NCBI RefSeq assembly: GCF_001577835.2
Contig: NC_029519.1
Location: 39,793,977 to 39,857,976, forward strand
Source of the DNA: Coturnix japonica
Taxonomy: Eukaryota > Chordata > Aves > Galliformes > Phasianidae
DNA: 64,000 nucleotides
Reading direction: 5' to 3'
The notes under the pieces are model-generated. The model was given only the letters and a program-made list of their open reading frames with translations. It was not told the origin of the DNA and did no database searches. Positions 40,201 through 48,200 of the stretch are shown here, piece by piece. The translations under genes were made by a program, and so were the position numbers. Position 1 is the stretch's first letter. Each line of letters begins with the position of its first letter.

Positions 40201-40794
40201 TTGCTGCTGTTTGACCCAGAACTGCTCCTCCCATCCCTAACAGTCCCACCCATTCTGTTCTGTTCAGGTACACTCTCATCACACTGTTCACCATAAACAG
40301 TCACCACAAAGCCCCCAAGAGCCCAATTCCCTTCCAGCTGTGTAACCATGCAGGAAAAGGTTTGAATTTATCTCTATCAGCAGAAGGAAGGCACCCAATG
40401 GGAGCCCTACCCACAGCAGTATTACTTACCGGTCAGTCTGCAGGACGTGTACTAGGTGCTCCATGGCTTGGATGCCCACCTCCAGCCGGTACTTCTGCAA
40501 GGGGAAAACATGGGGTTGGCAACAGGCAGCTCTAAGCCCAAACAACGCTATCAGCACCACAACCAAGCATCTATGTAAACAAGCTGCTGCCCAGAAGGTT
40601 TCCCTTAGGAAGCCCCTCTAAGAGTCCGTCAAGGGACCTTCCCAAGATCTCCTCCCACGAACACCCCCAAGGAACTCCAGGCCCGCCTTGAGATCCCCGC
40701 TGCTCACCTTTGACAGCGCTTTAAGGGCGCGTACGGCGTCTCGTCGGTCATCTAGCAGAGTAGAAGAGGCCACCCGGTCGCACAGCTTCTGGAT
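19210..40794 (-). CDS. USO1: USO1, general vesicular transport factor p115 (spliced, exons 2-25)
   Basis: USO1/p115 is a peripheral Golgi and ER-Golgi intermediate tether. It acts downstream of Rab1, binds GM130 and giantin, and helps assemble SNARE complexes. I placed 23 constitutive coding exons (2-13 and 15-25) in consistent phase, giving 930 codons before the stop; human p115 has about 940 over the same part. The order is an armadillo-like globular head (exons 2 to about 17), a coiled-coil tail (exons 18-24) and a very acidic C-terminus (exon 25). The tail around exons 20-23 is the most diverged from mammals and accounts for most of the shortening. The normal first coding exon is absent from the sequence, and a gap lies where it is expected. 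Two small optional exons (21 nt and a candidate 12 nt) do not shift the frame. The neighbour G3BP2 is divergent. Confidence 0.97.
19662..19877 (-). CDS. USO1: USO1 exon 24 (last coiled coil)
   Basis: 72 codons, phase 0 on both sides, donor GTGAGC. Heptad-rich, and contains [17 protein letters not shown], which is almost identical to mammalian p115. Confidence 0.97.
20051..20149 (-). CDS. USO1: USO1 exon 23 (coiled-coil linker)
   Basis: 33 codons, phase 0 on both sides. Begins [20 protein letters not shown] and ends in [11 protein letters not shown], which corresponds to the mammalian GRLSALLQETKEL segment. The first half is poorly conserved. Confidence 0.93.
20831..20917 (-). CDS. USO1: USO1 exon 22 (coiled coil)
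   Basis: 29 codons, phase 0. Reads [17 protein letters not shown] near its end, like mammalian SVEITKLQTEKQELLQ. The acceptor is an AAAG type and the donor is GTACCA, a weaker match to consensus than its neighbours. Confidence 0.92.
21440..21526 (-). CDS. USO1: USO1 exon 21 (serine/glutamine-rich linker)
   Basis: 29 codons, phase 0, acceptor TTACAG, donor GTGAGT. Low-complexity linker with [12 protein letters not shown], corresponding to the variable human TNEQSSAIVSARDSEQ region. Confidence 0.92.
21838..22001 (-). CDS. USO1: USO1 exon 20 (coiled coil)
   Basis: 54 full codons plus a split glycine. Contains [18 protein letters not shown], matching mammalian MNGIQPEEIGRLREEIEE. Donor GTGAGA. 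Confidence 0.95.
22288..22426 (-). CDS. USO1: USO1 exon 19 (coiled coil)
   Basis: 46 codons plus one base. [19 protein letters not shown] is almost identical to mammalian p115. Acceptor TTTCCAG, donor GTATGC. Confidence 0.97.
23031..23152 (-). CDS. USO1: USO1 exon 18 (start of the coiled-coil tail, SNARE-like region)
   Basis: 40 full codons plus a split glycine. Contains [20 protein letters not shown], the first coiled coil, which in mammals carries the SNARE-interacting activity. Donor GTGAGG. Confidence 0.97.
23415..23596 (-). CDS. USO1: USO1 exon 17 (end of the globular head)
   Basis: 60 full codons with split codons at both ends. Contains [20 protein letters not shown] and [17 protein letters not shown]1 fragment begins only about 17 bases upstream of its acceptor. 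Confidence 0.97.
23613..23806 (+). repeat. CR1 LINE 3' fragment beside USO1 exon 17
   Basis: Sense-strand CR1 3' end (GTGGTGAGGCACTGGCACAG, ending in TGATTCTA). It is antisense to USO1 and abuts the acceptor region of exon 17. Confidence 0.88.
24086..24204 (-). CDS. USO1: USO1 exon 16
   Basis: 39 codons plus two bases. Begins [20 protein letters not shown] and continues [19 protein letters not shown], the conserved end of the armadillo-like head. The acceptor has a weak pyrimidine tract. Donor GTGAGT. Confidence 0.96.
24392..24523 (-). CDS. USO1: USO1 exon 15 (two possible donors)
   Basis: Encodes [20 protein letters not shown], then HNPANVPF. Stopping after VPF (end at 24413, donor GTATCC) joins exactly as in mammals. 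A second, better-flanked donor (CTGCAG then GTTAGC, end at 24392) is in the same phase and would add VSLTCLQ. The longer end is given here. Confidence 0.85.
25072..25795 (-). repeat. CR1 LINE fragment, long and older
   Basis: About 720 bases of antisense CR1 3' region in a USO1 intron, with hallmark blocks such as CTCTCAGCCTTTCCTCATAA and CATTCCAGCTGTGGCCTCAC. The extreme 3' tail is missing, and part of the left half is tandemly garbled (two similar GGCCACAAGGGCACACTG segments). Confidence 0.88.
26482..26502 (-). CDS. USO1: USO1 exon 14, 21-nt cassette microexon (GDKIDRR)
   Basis: Acceptor CTTGCAG, seven codons GDKIDRR, donor GTATGT, phase 0 on both sides. It lies between exon 13 (ending NILSQ) and exon 15 (starting GSKVQ). 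It accounts for the seven-residue difference between the two human p115 isoforms, as I recall them. It is included or skipped without changing the frame. Confidence 0.9.
26799..27010 (-). CDS. USO1: USO1 exon 13
   Basis: 70 full codons. [20 protein letters not shown] and [18 protein letters not shown] match mammalian p115 almost exactly. Part of the armadillo-like head. Confidence 0.98.
27269..27423 (-). CDS. USO1: USO1 exon 12
   Basis: 51 full codons with split codons at both ends. Contains [20 protein letters not shown] and [16 protein letters not shown]. Part of the armadillo-like head. Confidence 0.98.
27497..27575 (-). repeat. Short CR1 LINE 3' fragment
   Basis: Antisense CR1 tail in a USO1 intron (ATAGAATTGCTCAAGGTGGA, then CTTAAAGGTTATCCAGTTCTA). 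Diverged. Confidence 0.7.
27665..27753 (-). CDS. USO1: USO1 exon 11
   Basis: 29 codons plus two bases: [20 protein letters not shown], then SVNAPSNPP. Acceptor TTTGCAG, donor GTAAGG. Confidence 0.98.
27888..28028 (-). CDS. USO1: USO1 exon 10
   Basis: 47 codons, phase 0. [20 protein letters not shown] and [20 protein letters not shown] are near-identical to mammals. Confidence 0.98.
28465..28643 (-). CDS. USO1: USO1 exon 9
   Basis: 59 full codons. Contains [20 protein letters not shown] and [19 protein letters not shown], the strongly conserved core of the head domain. Confidence 0.98.
29566..29686 (-). CDS. USO1: USO1 exon 8
   Basis: 40 codons plus one base. Contains [19 protein letters not shown] and TEEGNSDG. 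Donor GTATAG, acceptor CACAAAG. Confidence 0.97.
29867..29922 (-). CDS. USO1: USO1 exon 7
   Basis: 18 full codons, [18 protein letters not shown], identical to human. Acceptor CTTGCAG, donor GTAAGT. Confidence 0.98.
30075..30177 (-). CDS. USO1: USO1 exon 6
   Basis: 34 codons plus one base. [20 protein letters not shown] and [13 protein letters not shown]. Acceptor CTGCAAAG, donor GTGAGT. Confidence 0.98.
30690..31260 (+). repeat. CR1 LINE with reverse-transcriptase remnant
   Basis: Sense-strand CR1, antisense to USO1, in the intron between exons 5 and 6. Recognisable reverse-transcriptase blocks are [20 protein letters not shown] (about 30822-30881) and [11 protein letters not shown], then FADDT, the catalytic aspartate motif (about 31037-31105). 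A jump then leads straight to the 3' UTR and tail, so the copy is internally deleted as well as 5'-truncated. The frame is broken and the element is dead. Confidence 0.9.
31709..31809 (-). CDS. USO1: USO1 exon 5
   Basis: 33 full codons. [20 protein letters not shown] follows an acidic, variable stretch (EENSPKQG). Acceptor ATTGCAG, donor GTGAGT. Confidence 0.97.
32461..33049 (+). repeat. CR1 LINE fragment
   Basis: Sense-strand CR1 3' region of nearly 600 bases in a USO1 intron. Starts near the ggggtggccagcagggagag block and ends CATTCTATGATTCTG. Same general subfamily as the antisense copy at 62199-62639. Confidence 0.92.
34454..34465 (-). CDS. USO1: Candidate USO1 12-nt microexon (DDSE)
   Basis: On the minus strand a long pyrimidine tract (CTCTCTCTTTTCCCTTTATC) is followed by CTGACAG, the 12 bases ACGATTCTGAAG, then GTAAAG. 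It lies in the intron between exons 4 and 5. The phase is right: the split codon from exon 4 is completed and four residues, DDSE, are added to an already acidic loop (EEEEQ, then EENSP). This is inferred from sequence only. Confidence 0.55.
35488..35567 (-). CDS. USO1: USO1 exon 4
   Basis: 26 full codons: [20 protein letters not shown], then the acidic LEEEEQ. Acceptor TTCCCAG, donor GTAAGC. Confidence 0.97.
35872..35990 (-). repeat. Short CR1 LINE 3' fragment
   Basis: Antisense CR1 tail: ATTCATAGAATGAAATCAAAG, then TTGGGTTGGAAGGGACCTCA. It contains small duplicated bits of its own tail. Confidence 0.8.
36124..36212 (+). repeat. Short CR1 LINE 3' fragment
   Basis: Sense CR1 tail: GGGGGTTGGACTCGATGATC, then tandem TTCTGTGA units. 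It faces the minus-strand copy about 130 bases to the left. Confidence 0.85.
40430..40494 (-). CDS. USO1: USO1 exon 3
   Basis: 21 codons plus two bases: [20 protein letters not shown], then D. Acceptor CTTGCAG, donor GTAAGT. Confidence 0.98.
40708..40794 (-). CDS. USO1: USO1 exon 2 (first exon visible)
   Basis: 29 codons, phase 0: [20 protein letters not shown], then VRALKALSK, equivalent to human p115 from about residue 23. It has a proper acceptor (CTTTCCAG), so an upstream coding exon must exist. Confidence 0.97.
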
Positions 40795-40831
40795 CTGGAA
40801 AGCACCGGGCGTAGGTCACAGCGCGGCCCCA

Positions 40832-40938
40832 CAGAATCACAGAATGACCCGGGTTGGAAGGGACATCAAGGATCATGTAGTTCCAACCCCCCTGCCTGGC
40901 AGGGCCACCAAACATACACATTTACTAGATCAGGTTGC
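40832..40938 (-). repeat. CR1 LINE 3' fragment cut by the assembly gap
   Basis: Antisense CR1 tail (AGAATCACAGAATGACCCGG, then CCCCTGCCTGGCAGGGCCAC) that runs directly into the N run. Same subfamily as 42115-42310 and 43494-43690. Confidence 0.92.
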
Positions 40939-40963
40939 NNNNNNNNNNNNNNNNNNNNNNNNN
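40939..40963. other. Assembly gap (25 N)
   Basis: A run of 25 N between a CR1 and a GC-rich promoter-proximal segment. The true length is unknown. It lies where USO1 intron 1 and exon 1 are expected. Confidence 1.
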
Positions 40964-41068
40964 AGAGGCCACGCCGAACGCCGCGGCAGCGACATGCGCG
41001 AGATAGGACAGAGCGGGCGGTTCGGGGCCCCAGAAAGCGCTGGCGCGGGAATCCCCCGCGCTCCTCAC

Positions 41069-41167
41069 CGGCCCCGCACACCCTCCCGTGCTTCCACCCG
41101 TCGCATCCATCCTGTTCCCAGCCCCCACCTCGCCCGCCACCTTCCGCTGCAGGCCGGAAGCGGCCAC
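41069..41167 (-). CDS. Possible alternative USO1 first coding exon
   Basis: A minus-strand frame starting at 41167 (MAASGLQRKVAGEVG) or at a second ATG (MDATGGSTGGCAGP) reaches a good donor, CCG then GTGAGG, in phase 0. That is the phase exon 2 needs. The peptide is not the expected p115 N-terminus. It may be a chance frame in GC-rich leader sequence, or part of a noncoding first exon. Confidence 0.25.
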
Positions 41168-41519
41168 TGCGGCAACGGACTGATCAAGCTCGGGACGTGG
41201 CGGTCCGACCGTGTCCTACCGGCGGGGGCGGGACTCCACAATGGCGGCACCTCCGACCCTAAGCCGCGCAGCTGATCATGTCCGGGGAAAGAGACTTCCG
41301 GTCCCATATCCCCGCCCACTCCAAGGCACTTCCGCCGGAAGCACCGCCCCCCCAATGACCCCTCTATCCTTGACATGGACGACGACGTTCCGCGGAAGTA
41401 CGGCAGCACCTTGCCATCATCGCAGCCTGCTATTCTAAGAGAGCGGAGAGCGAGACAGCAACTCCGAGAGAAGACGGGAGAGTCGCACCGACTGGTGGCC
41501 ACCGCGTGACGTCACGTCG
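41168..41519. promoter_or_regulatory. Bidirectional promoter core
   Basis: No TATA box is evident. ETS-type sites (CCGGAAG or its complement) occur at 41294-41301, as an inverted pair CTTCCGCCGGAAG at 41329-41341, and at 41393-41399. One more lies just outside at 41154-41160. A YY1-like AATGGCGGC is at 41240-41248. A perfect palindromic CRE, TGACGTCA, is at 41507-41514. This set is typical of divergent housekeeping promoters. Start sites are inferred. Confidence 0.65.
41507..41514. promoter_or_regulatory. Consensus CRE (TGACGTCA)
   Basis: A perfect 8-base CREB/ATF palindrome immediately upstream of the presumed G3BP2 first exon. Confidence 0.75.
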
Positions 41520-41618
41520 CCGGCCCCTCCCTCCGCCCTGTGACACCGCTGCCGGCCCCGAGCAGGCCCCGGGGGGAGCGACGCGGTCCCGCGCCACGCC
41601 GAAGGTCTCTTTCCCCGG
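41520..41618 (+). other. G3BP2: G3BP2 noncoding exon 1 (inferred)
   Basis: GC-rich leader ending at a good donor (CCCCGG then GTGAGC, intron from 41619). G3BP2 has a noncoding first exon in mammals, and the next exon begins with 24 untranslated bases before the ATG. The 5' boundary is a guess. Confidence 0.5.
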
Positions 41619-42114
41619 GTGAGCATTCGTGGCGCAGGTTGGGGGTGAACGGAGCGCGGGTCCCCGCAGTCGCTTTCTGGGGCCGCTCTGTCCTTCGCGA
41701 TGCGACGCCTTCGGGCCTCGGGCCGTGCGGCGGGGCCTGGATAGTTTTTCGTTTCTTCTAATGGCTAGGGGGTGCCTCTCTGTTCTCCAGCCCTATGGGT
41801 GGCTTCTAGGGGAAGATCCCTACGCCCCCAGTGGGTTTATGAGGGCCTCTTGTTTTGTTCCTATGCAGAGCGCGGTGTGTTCGAGGGTTTTGTTGCCCTT
41901 CACCTCGGAGAGCTGCATCACGCAGCTCCGTGGGTGCGCAGCAGCATCCTTAAAACGGAGATTTGGCGTTGCTACGGTGGTGGGGTGCCAGGCACCAGAA
42001 GAGCCTGTGCGATAGGGGCGGGGGGGGAGGCCGTGCGAGGGGGGAGATGCGGCCATGGCTTCATTTCACCCAGGAAACATTATTTTCATTTTCATGGCCT
42101 TTATATGCATTTGC

Positions 42115-42310
42115 TTGCCCAGGGAGGTTGTAATGGACTCCCGCGTCCTCTCGGGAGGTCGTTCAGACCCAGGTTGGACGGCGCCCTGGGCAACCTGCAA
42201 TCTAAGTAAAGGGCTGTAATGGTTTGGTGGACCCTGCCAGGCAGGGGGGTTCTGGAACTAACATGATCCTTGAACCGTTCCCTCCAACCCGGCGTACATT
42301 CTGTGATTTT
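42115..42310 (+). repeat. CR1 LINE 3' fragment
   Basis: Sense CR1 tail: CCCAGGGAGGTTG, later CCCTGCCAGGCAGGGGGGTT, ending CATTCTGTGA. Slightly rearranged compared with the copy at 43494. Confidence 0.88.
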
Positions 42311-43493
42311 TGGCAGGGTCTTTTGAGCCTATTAATATGACTATGCAATTCAGTGTGCCAGCATTCTGTTTTGTTGCAGAGTGAAGCGTGAAGATGGCCT
42401 TGGAAGTGGGTTACTGACTGCTAACACAGGGTGCAGTACTTTCTTCTTAGCTCAGCTGTTGTGCAGGCTCTTGATGTGCAACCTATGTGCCTACAGTGTT
42501 CTGTTCTCTGACTACAGTGGTGGAGGGATGTGAAGGGCAAAGAGAACTCCTAGTATGCTTTTCTTGTTCATATAAAGTGCTTTCAGCTGTCTAGGGTCTT
42601 TCTGTTTCCCTTCTTTATGCTGTAAATTTGGGAGCAGGAGCAGAATAAGGTCAGTCTCCACCTCAGTGACAGCGTTTTTCTGCAGTGTAGCCATGCTGCC
42701 CTGCTCAGTGCTGTGTGCACAGTGCAATGCAGTCACGAAGTGAGCCCTCCTATGGACATGCACAACCCTTTTAGGAGAGCTGTGTTAGCATAACAAGCCC
42801 CTGGCAGAAGATCTGTGTTATGCTGTGATGAACAGGTACCACATTCTCGACTTTACATTCCTAGCTCAGAAGATGTTACTGCCAAACTGGTCTTGCTTTG
42901 ACTGATGGAGTTAATTGATACTTAAAAAGGCATTCTGTGTTCATTGTGACCATTTATGTGTCTGCAGGGTCGTACCTGGCTTGAGGAAGCTTTCTTATTC
43001 CTAAGGGAACACCATCCTGCTTCCAGACTTGTTCGGGGCTCTGGTAGCTTGAGTGTAATCCTTGTTTACCATTGGAAATGTTCTTGTAATACTCCAGCTG
43101 GCAGATTTTGGCTCATTGTAGGGAACTATGATCTGTTTTGTATGAATTTTTCATTAGCAGCATAAAATCTCTTCTGTTTTAGCACAGCTTAAACTGGAGA
43201 GAGAGCACAGGGAGCGAACCATTCAATATACTGATCTTACTGATGTCTTTATGGCTTTATAGCTATGTTGTTCTGCATAAAACTGAGGTTTCAAATTATA
43301 CATCTACAGACGAGCTTAGAGAGTATAGTAGGGTACTGATCATACACTGAACAAACAGCATCTTAACACTCAATGTTGAATTTGATTATTCCCTCTCTTT
43401 GTAGCAATTGTGACACTGGATGTCATTTCTTTTGAGAGCATTTGACAAATGAAGATCTTTGCAACTGAGGGATTATGTGAGAATTATTTAGAG

Positions 43494-43690
43494 TGGTGAG
43501 GTCCTGGAACAGGCTGCCCAGGGAGGTTGTGGATGCCCCGTCCTTGGAGGTGTTCAAGACCAGGTTGGACGGGGCCCTGGGCAACCTGATCTAGTAATTG
43601 TGTATGTTTGGTGGCCCTGCCAGGCAGGGGGGTTGGAACTACATGATCCTTGATGTCCCTTCCAACCCAGGTCATTCTGTGATTCTGTGA
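43494..43690 (+). repeat. CR1 LINE 3' fragment
   Basis: Sense CR1 tail, well preserved: GGAACAGGCTGCCCAGGGAG through GATTCTGTGA. It is the best copy of the subfamily also present at 40832 and 42115. Confidence 0.93.
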
Positions 43691-44823
43691 GAAGAGCAAC
43701 ATATTGGGCTGATGGATGTATCTGGTGACAAACCAGGAGGAAGGCACAGAAACTGTTGCTGGATGGTAGTGTCCAAAGAGAGGGAGCTGAAGGGGCTTCC
43801 TGGGGGGGAGGTGGCAGTGACTGCAGGTGCTGTTGTTGCTGTTATTTGGGTGAATGTAGGCTCTTTTGGATGGTCTTGATAGTCATATGCTTAAAATACA
43901 CAGCGCCATCAAGCTCCTCTCAAAAAACCATGAAAGAAAAAAGCAACATAAAACAAAACTCACCGCAGAACAGCTTGATTGGAAAGAGCCGCATGCCTTG
44001 CCCTGGGGCTCAGCCAATTCAGATCCTATTGGATTTGATAAAGGAGATAATAAAGCAAAGTAATTATCTGAGTTATTATTGAGGTTCACTGAGACTTACT
44101 TGCAGATGGGGGGTGATATGCGTACTTACCTTGCAGAGCAAGGAAGGGAGAAGTTGCTTTCAGGAATGAACAGGGCTGGCAGGGACCTTCAGTTGTGTTC
44201 TCAGTATTGTTTTGGTCAGTGCTTATTTTGCTTTTGCCTGCAATATTCCCAGTATTGCAGGGCTGTGTGTGCCAGCTGGGCTGACCATTGCAGCAAAGTT
44301 TTTTGCTTTATTCAAGGTGTGGCTGCTCACGCACTGTATTGCAGCAGTAGGGTATCACATGGATCACAGCAGCAAGCATGTTCTTTAAGGCATTATTTGG
44401 TTGTCTATGTTAGGAAAAGCAGTTCATAACTGTGGTTGGTTCTCGGCCTTCTGGAAGCCCCAGTTTTACCTCTTATGATGGTTTGGGTTTAGGAGAAACC
44501 TGTCCAAGATGGAGAAAACATCTCTCTCCTTCTTTTTTACCTTTACTGCTGCTGGGTGCAAAGCAGTGTGATACCTTCTGGAACTTTGCTCTCTGCATAG
44601 GTAACATCTGATTTTCAAGAGTGTTTTGCCAAATGTTATTTTCAATTTAAATGGTATGTTCCAACACAGTAATCAATCTTTACACAAGAATGCAAGAACA
44701 AGCCTCGCTGCTGCAGATATTTGTGAAGCTGTAGGTCCTTGTACCTTTAGCCATGGGAGAATTGCTGCTGTCAGAGTATGGAAGATGAAACTTGCCTGTC
44801 AGTGCATCAAAAACATTAATTTG

Positions 44824-44824
<1 letters not shown>

Positions 44825-44869
<45 letters not shown>

Positions 44870-44890
44870 TTATATATATATATATATAAA
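44825..44890. repeat. (TA)n/(CA)n microsatellite
   Basis: About 35 bases of alternating TA, a short ACACACACAC block, then about 20 more bases of TA. It continues into an A/T-rich tail. Confidence 0.97.
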
Positions 44891-44943
44891 TAAATATATA
44901 AAATAAAGCAAAGCCTGCATCTCCTTACTATGTCACCTTCATA

Positions 44944-45286
44944 ACAGAATCACAGAATTATCAAGGTTGAAAAAGACCTAGAAGATCATCTAGTCCAACT
45001 GTTACCAATACTTCCCAGCTAAATCATATTCATCAACACAACATCCAAACGTTTCTTGAACGCTCCCATGGTCGGTGACTCCACCACCTCCCTGGGCAGT
45101 GCATTCCAATGCCTGACTACCCTTTCTGAGAAGTAATACTTCCTAATGTCCAGCCTGAATCTCCCCTGATGCAGCTTAAAACCATTCCCTCTAGTTCTGT
45201 CACTGATTACACGAGAGAAGAGGCCAACACCCATCTCACTACAACCTCCCTTCAGGAAGTTATAGAGAGCTATAAGGTCTCCAACC
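44944..45286 (-). repeat. CR1 LINE fragment
   Basis: Antisense CR1 starting CAGAATCACAGAATTATCAA, then CTAAATCATATTCATCAAC. Its 3' half is nearly the reverse complement of the nested copy at 5099-5307. Confidence 0.93.
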
Positions 45287-48200
45287 TACCCCAGTGCCTT
45301 GTCACATGTACCTGGTCACACTGCTGCCTCTACGTGCTAAGGAAAATTGTAACAGAAACTTTGCTTTGAGGAAAAACAAAAGCTTCCCTAATATGGGAGA
45401 TGTGATAGGTAAGATGTGTGTTGGTGGATGTTGTGACTGCTCTGCACTTTGTGTCCCACTGTACTTCTTCAGAAACAAATTGTCGCTGCCTTCCCTTGCA
45501 AATGGATGGATGGTACGGTCTTTGTTTTGATGTTTTGTTTTGTTTTCCATTCCTAAATGAAGGATTAACAAACACAGTTTAAGAAACTGAACTTTTGTGC
45601 TGAAAGATGATGACAGTCTGAATGCATGCCATTAATTCAGCGTGCCCTTGAGCAATTATTGCTACACTCGATAGCCAACCACTTGAGCACAATTGTTCTA
45701 ACTGAGCTATGTCTCATTCCTTTATCTGTTAACAGTGTCATCAAAGGGCGCTTTTCGCAGAGCTGAGGGAAGTCTGCAGTAACCCTGTGCAGGAATGTGA
45801 CCAGATGTAGCTCTGCTGCTGTCACAGAGATAATACTTATTTCAGCGCCATCCTTCATTTGTAGTTGGTGTTGCTTTTCAGAAGAAAATATCCTTTGTTT
45901 TGGCGGATCCTTGTCCTACAGTCTGGATTGCTCAGATTGTTACTCCTTGATTTGCAAGTATTTATCCGAAAACTAGAAAAAGAGCTCCTGTAGAGTGTGT
46001 TTATGTTTGTGGCTTCTGTTAGTGCCCGGCAGAACATAGAGTTAACTGCTGGTTTCAGCCCTGTCTGTTAACGTTGGTGCAGATCAGCAATCGCCTTTGT
46101 TGGCACTTAGGCAGTTTATGTTTTGGCTTCAATGTCCTAGATACATTCAGCTCCCAAATGGCCAGGCCTGCTAGGACTTGGGTCCAGGGCCTTGAGGAGG
46201 TGCAGCACTACTTGGGTACAACCAAGGTGTAAATCTTCAGTAGACCAGGGTTCATGGGACCCGTGTTGGTTGATAACGAGCAGTGGTTGCCTTCTAATGG
46301 CTTAGAGGTTCATTAAGCCTCTTCTATGTCTATAAGAATCTTTGAAGAGCTGGTGCAGGGAATAATGCTGAAATAGGTGAAGAGTTATACAGATGGATCG
46401 TGTTGAACAGTGGTATTCTGTGATGTAAAAATCCTTTCACTTGAAACATGGGCAGGGATGGACTGAACACGTCTCTCTCAGCAACATATGATCCCATTTT
46501 TCTGTGTTGTACAGGAAGAGTTTGCTGTGTGTGATCATTTTGCAGTTGTCTTTCTCGGGTTTTCTGCAAGGTTTCAGTAGCCTTTCCTGAAATAGCACAG
46601 CTTTCAGTGAGGAAAAACTTGTGTTGTGATATGGATCTGGTGTGGTGTAAGAACTCCCTCCCAGGTTATTGTGTTTTGTACCCAGAGGCATTTTCAGCTC
46701 TCTATGCGGTATGCAGCAATTTGTTAACATATGTACAGTGCTGAATGCTGTATTCATAGGGATGTGTGCTGGCTGTGATTGGCTCTTTAATAGGTTCTGG
46801 TTTTTAGAAAAGAAATTAGGAAGTTCCGTCCCTGTGTTTTCTCTCAAGTGCTTGTGGTGATTGTGGCACTGTGCTCTTACCTCCTTGGGGACATGGCAGC
46901 AGAAAAGGGTTGTGTCACCTGTTTCTTTACTCTTTTAAGGTTGGCCTTTAAGTAGAACATCCATGTGCAAGCCGTTGCTGTTGTATGAGTCAGGTCAGCT
47001 AGATCATCACACAGTTCACATTGAGTTTCTCTAGATGCTACTTTGAGTATGGTCATGGCTCAAGCCTGTGGCACTCAGTTGTATTCTTGGAAATAATTTT
47101 GGTAATTATACCTAAAAAATAAATGTCGTTTGGGAATTCCCACAAGTCCCAGTTAATTCCATGTTCCCGATTCTTGGAGGATTGTCTTCAAAATTCTGGA
47201 TAAGCCCACATAAATTTCTTGATTTCTTATCTCCATGTTCAGAACTGGTGTTCCAGACCTTGCCTGCTGCCTGTGAGTTTTGAGAACATTGCTTTGAGGG
47301 CAATTCTGACTCGTGTTGTTTGGTAACAGTTTGAGGTACTGTTTGTGGCTTGGTTGAGGTTATTCTAATAGTCCATCAGCAAAAGTACTTGGGTGTTTTG
47401 TTTTTCATCAGGTCCTGTTGATGCCAAATCTGATGCGTTTGTGATACTCCTGTGTGCATTTCACCTTTAATTACGGGCTCTTTTGAGCTGAAGTTGATTT
47501 CTAAATTTCTCCTTGTGTGCTTTCTGCCTTTGGCAAGCTGTGGAGTGAACAACCTTTTACATGGCCCGTAGATTTGATTGCTGAGCTGAGGTTATTTTCA
47601 TAAGAAAACAAATCTTATTTTAGGTTCATGGGGACTGGAATATCTAGAGAGAGAGAACTGAGAGTGCTGGACTCTGAAGCCTGCAGAGCAGAGGACTGGG
47701 GTGGGAGATACATTACCACTGTGTACCATGATAAGATCATGCCTCCAGGTAGAAAATAGCAGCCGGTGTGCAGGAATTGCAGGTGGAAGGTCTACTCACA
47801 TATGTCCTAGTTTCATCTGGGACAGAGATTATTTTCTTCATAGTGTCTGGTAGGATTCTCTGTTATGGCATTAGGAGAAAAACAGAGTTGATATCACAGT
47901 GATGTTTTGGTCATTGCAGAGCAGTGCTGCACAGAGCCAAGGACATTTTGGCTACTTGTACTGTCGTGTCCAATAAGGTGGCTGGGAGGCACAAGGAGCT
48001 GGGAGGAGTCGGAATTAGAACAGCTGGCCCTGACTGGCCAAAGGGATATTTTGTGCTGTATGTGTAGCAGAAAATGCTTGAAACCAGTGGAGAGTTGGTC
48101 AAGGGGTGCTGCCGCTGCTTGGAGACTGACTGCGCATTGGTTGGCGGGTGTTGAGCAATTGCTTGTTTTGTTTATATAAGATTATCATTACTGCTATTTC

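Larger units (their letters stand above)
35568..40429 (-). other. USO1: USO1 intron 3, 4.9 kb
   Basis: Holds two short inverted CR1 tails (35872-35990 and 36124-36212). No exon, gene or other repeat was recognised in the remaining 4.2 kb. Confidence 0.75.
40680..42060. promoter_or_regulatory. CpG-rich island spanning the divergent USO1/G3BP2 promoter
   Basis: Dense in CG and GC compared with the AT-richer flanks. It covers the 5' ends of both genes. By eye it has CpG-island character over about 1.3 kb, interrupted by the CR1 and the gap. Confidence 0.75.

Noticed and set aside
40688-41275. 195-codon plus-strand frame across the gap
   Set aside because: It reads through the N run and across USO1 exon 2 antisense and promoter DNA. 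The open frame is a product of GC-rich sequence and the gap.
46437-46847. 136-codon minus-strand frame in G3BP2 intron 1
   Set aside because: No family resemblance, splice context or conserved motif.
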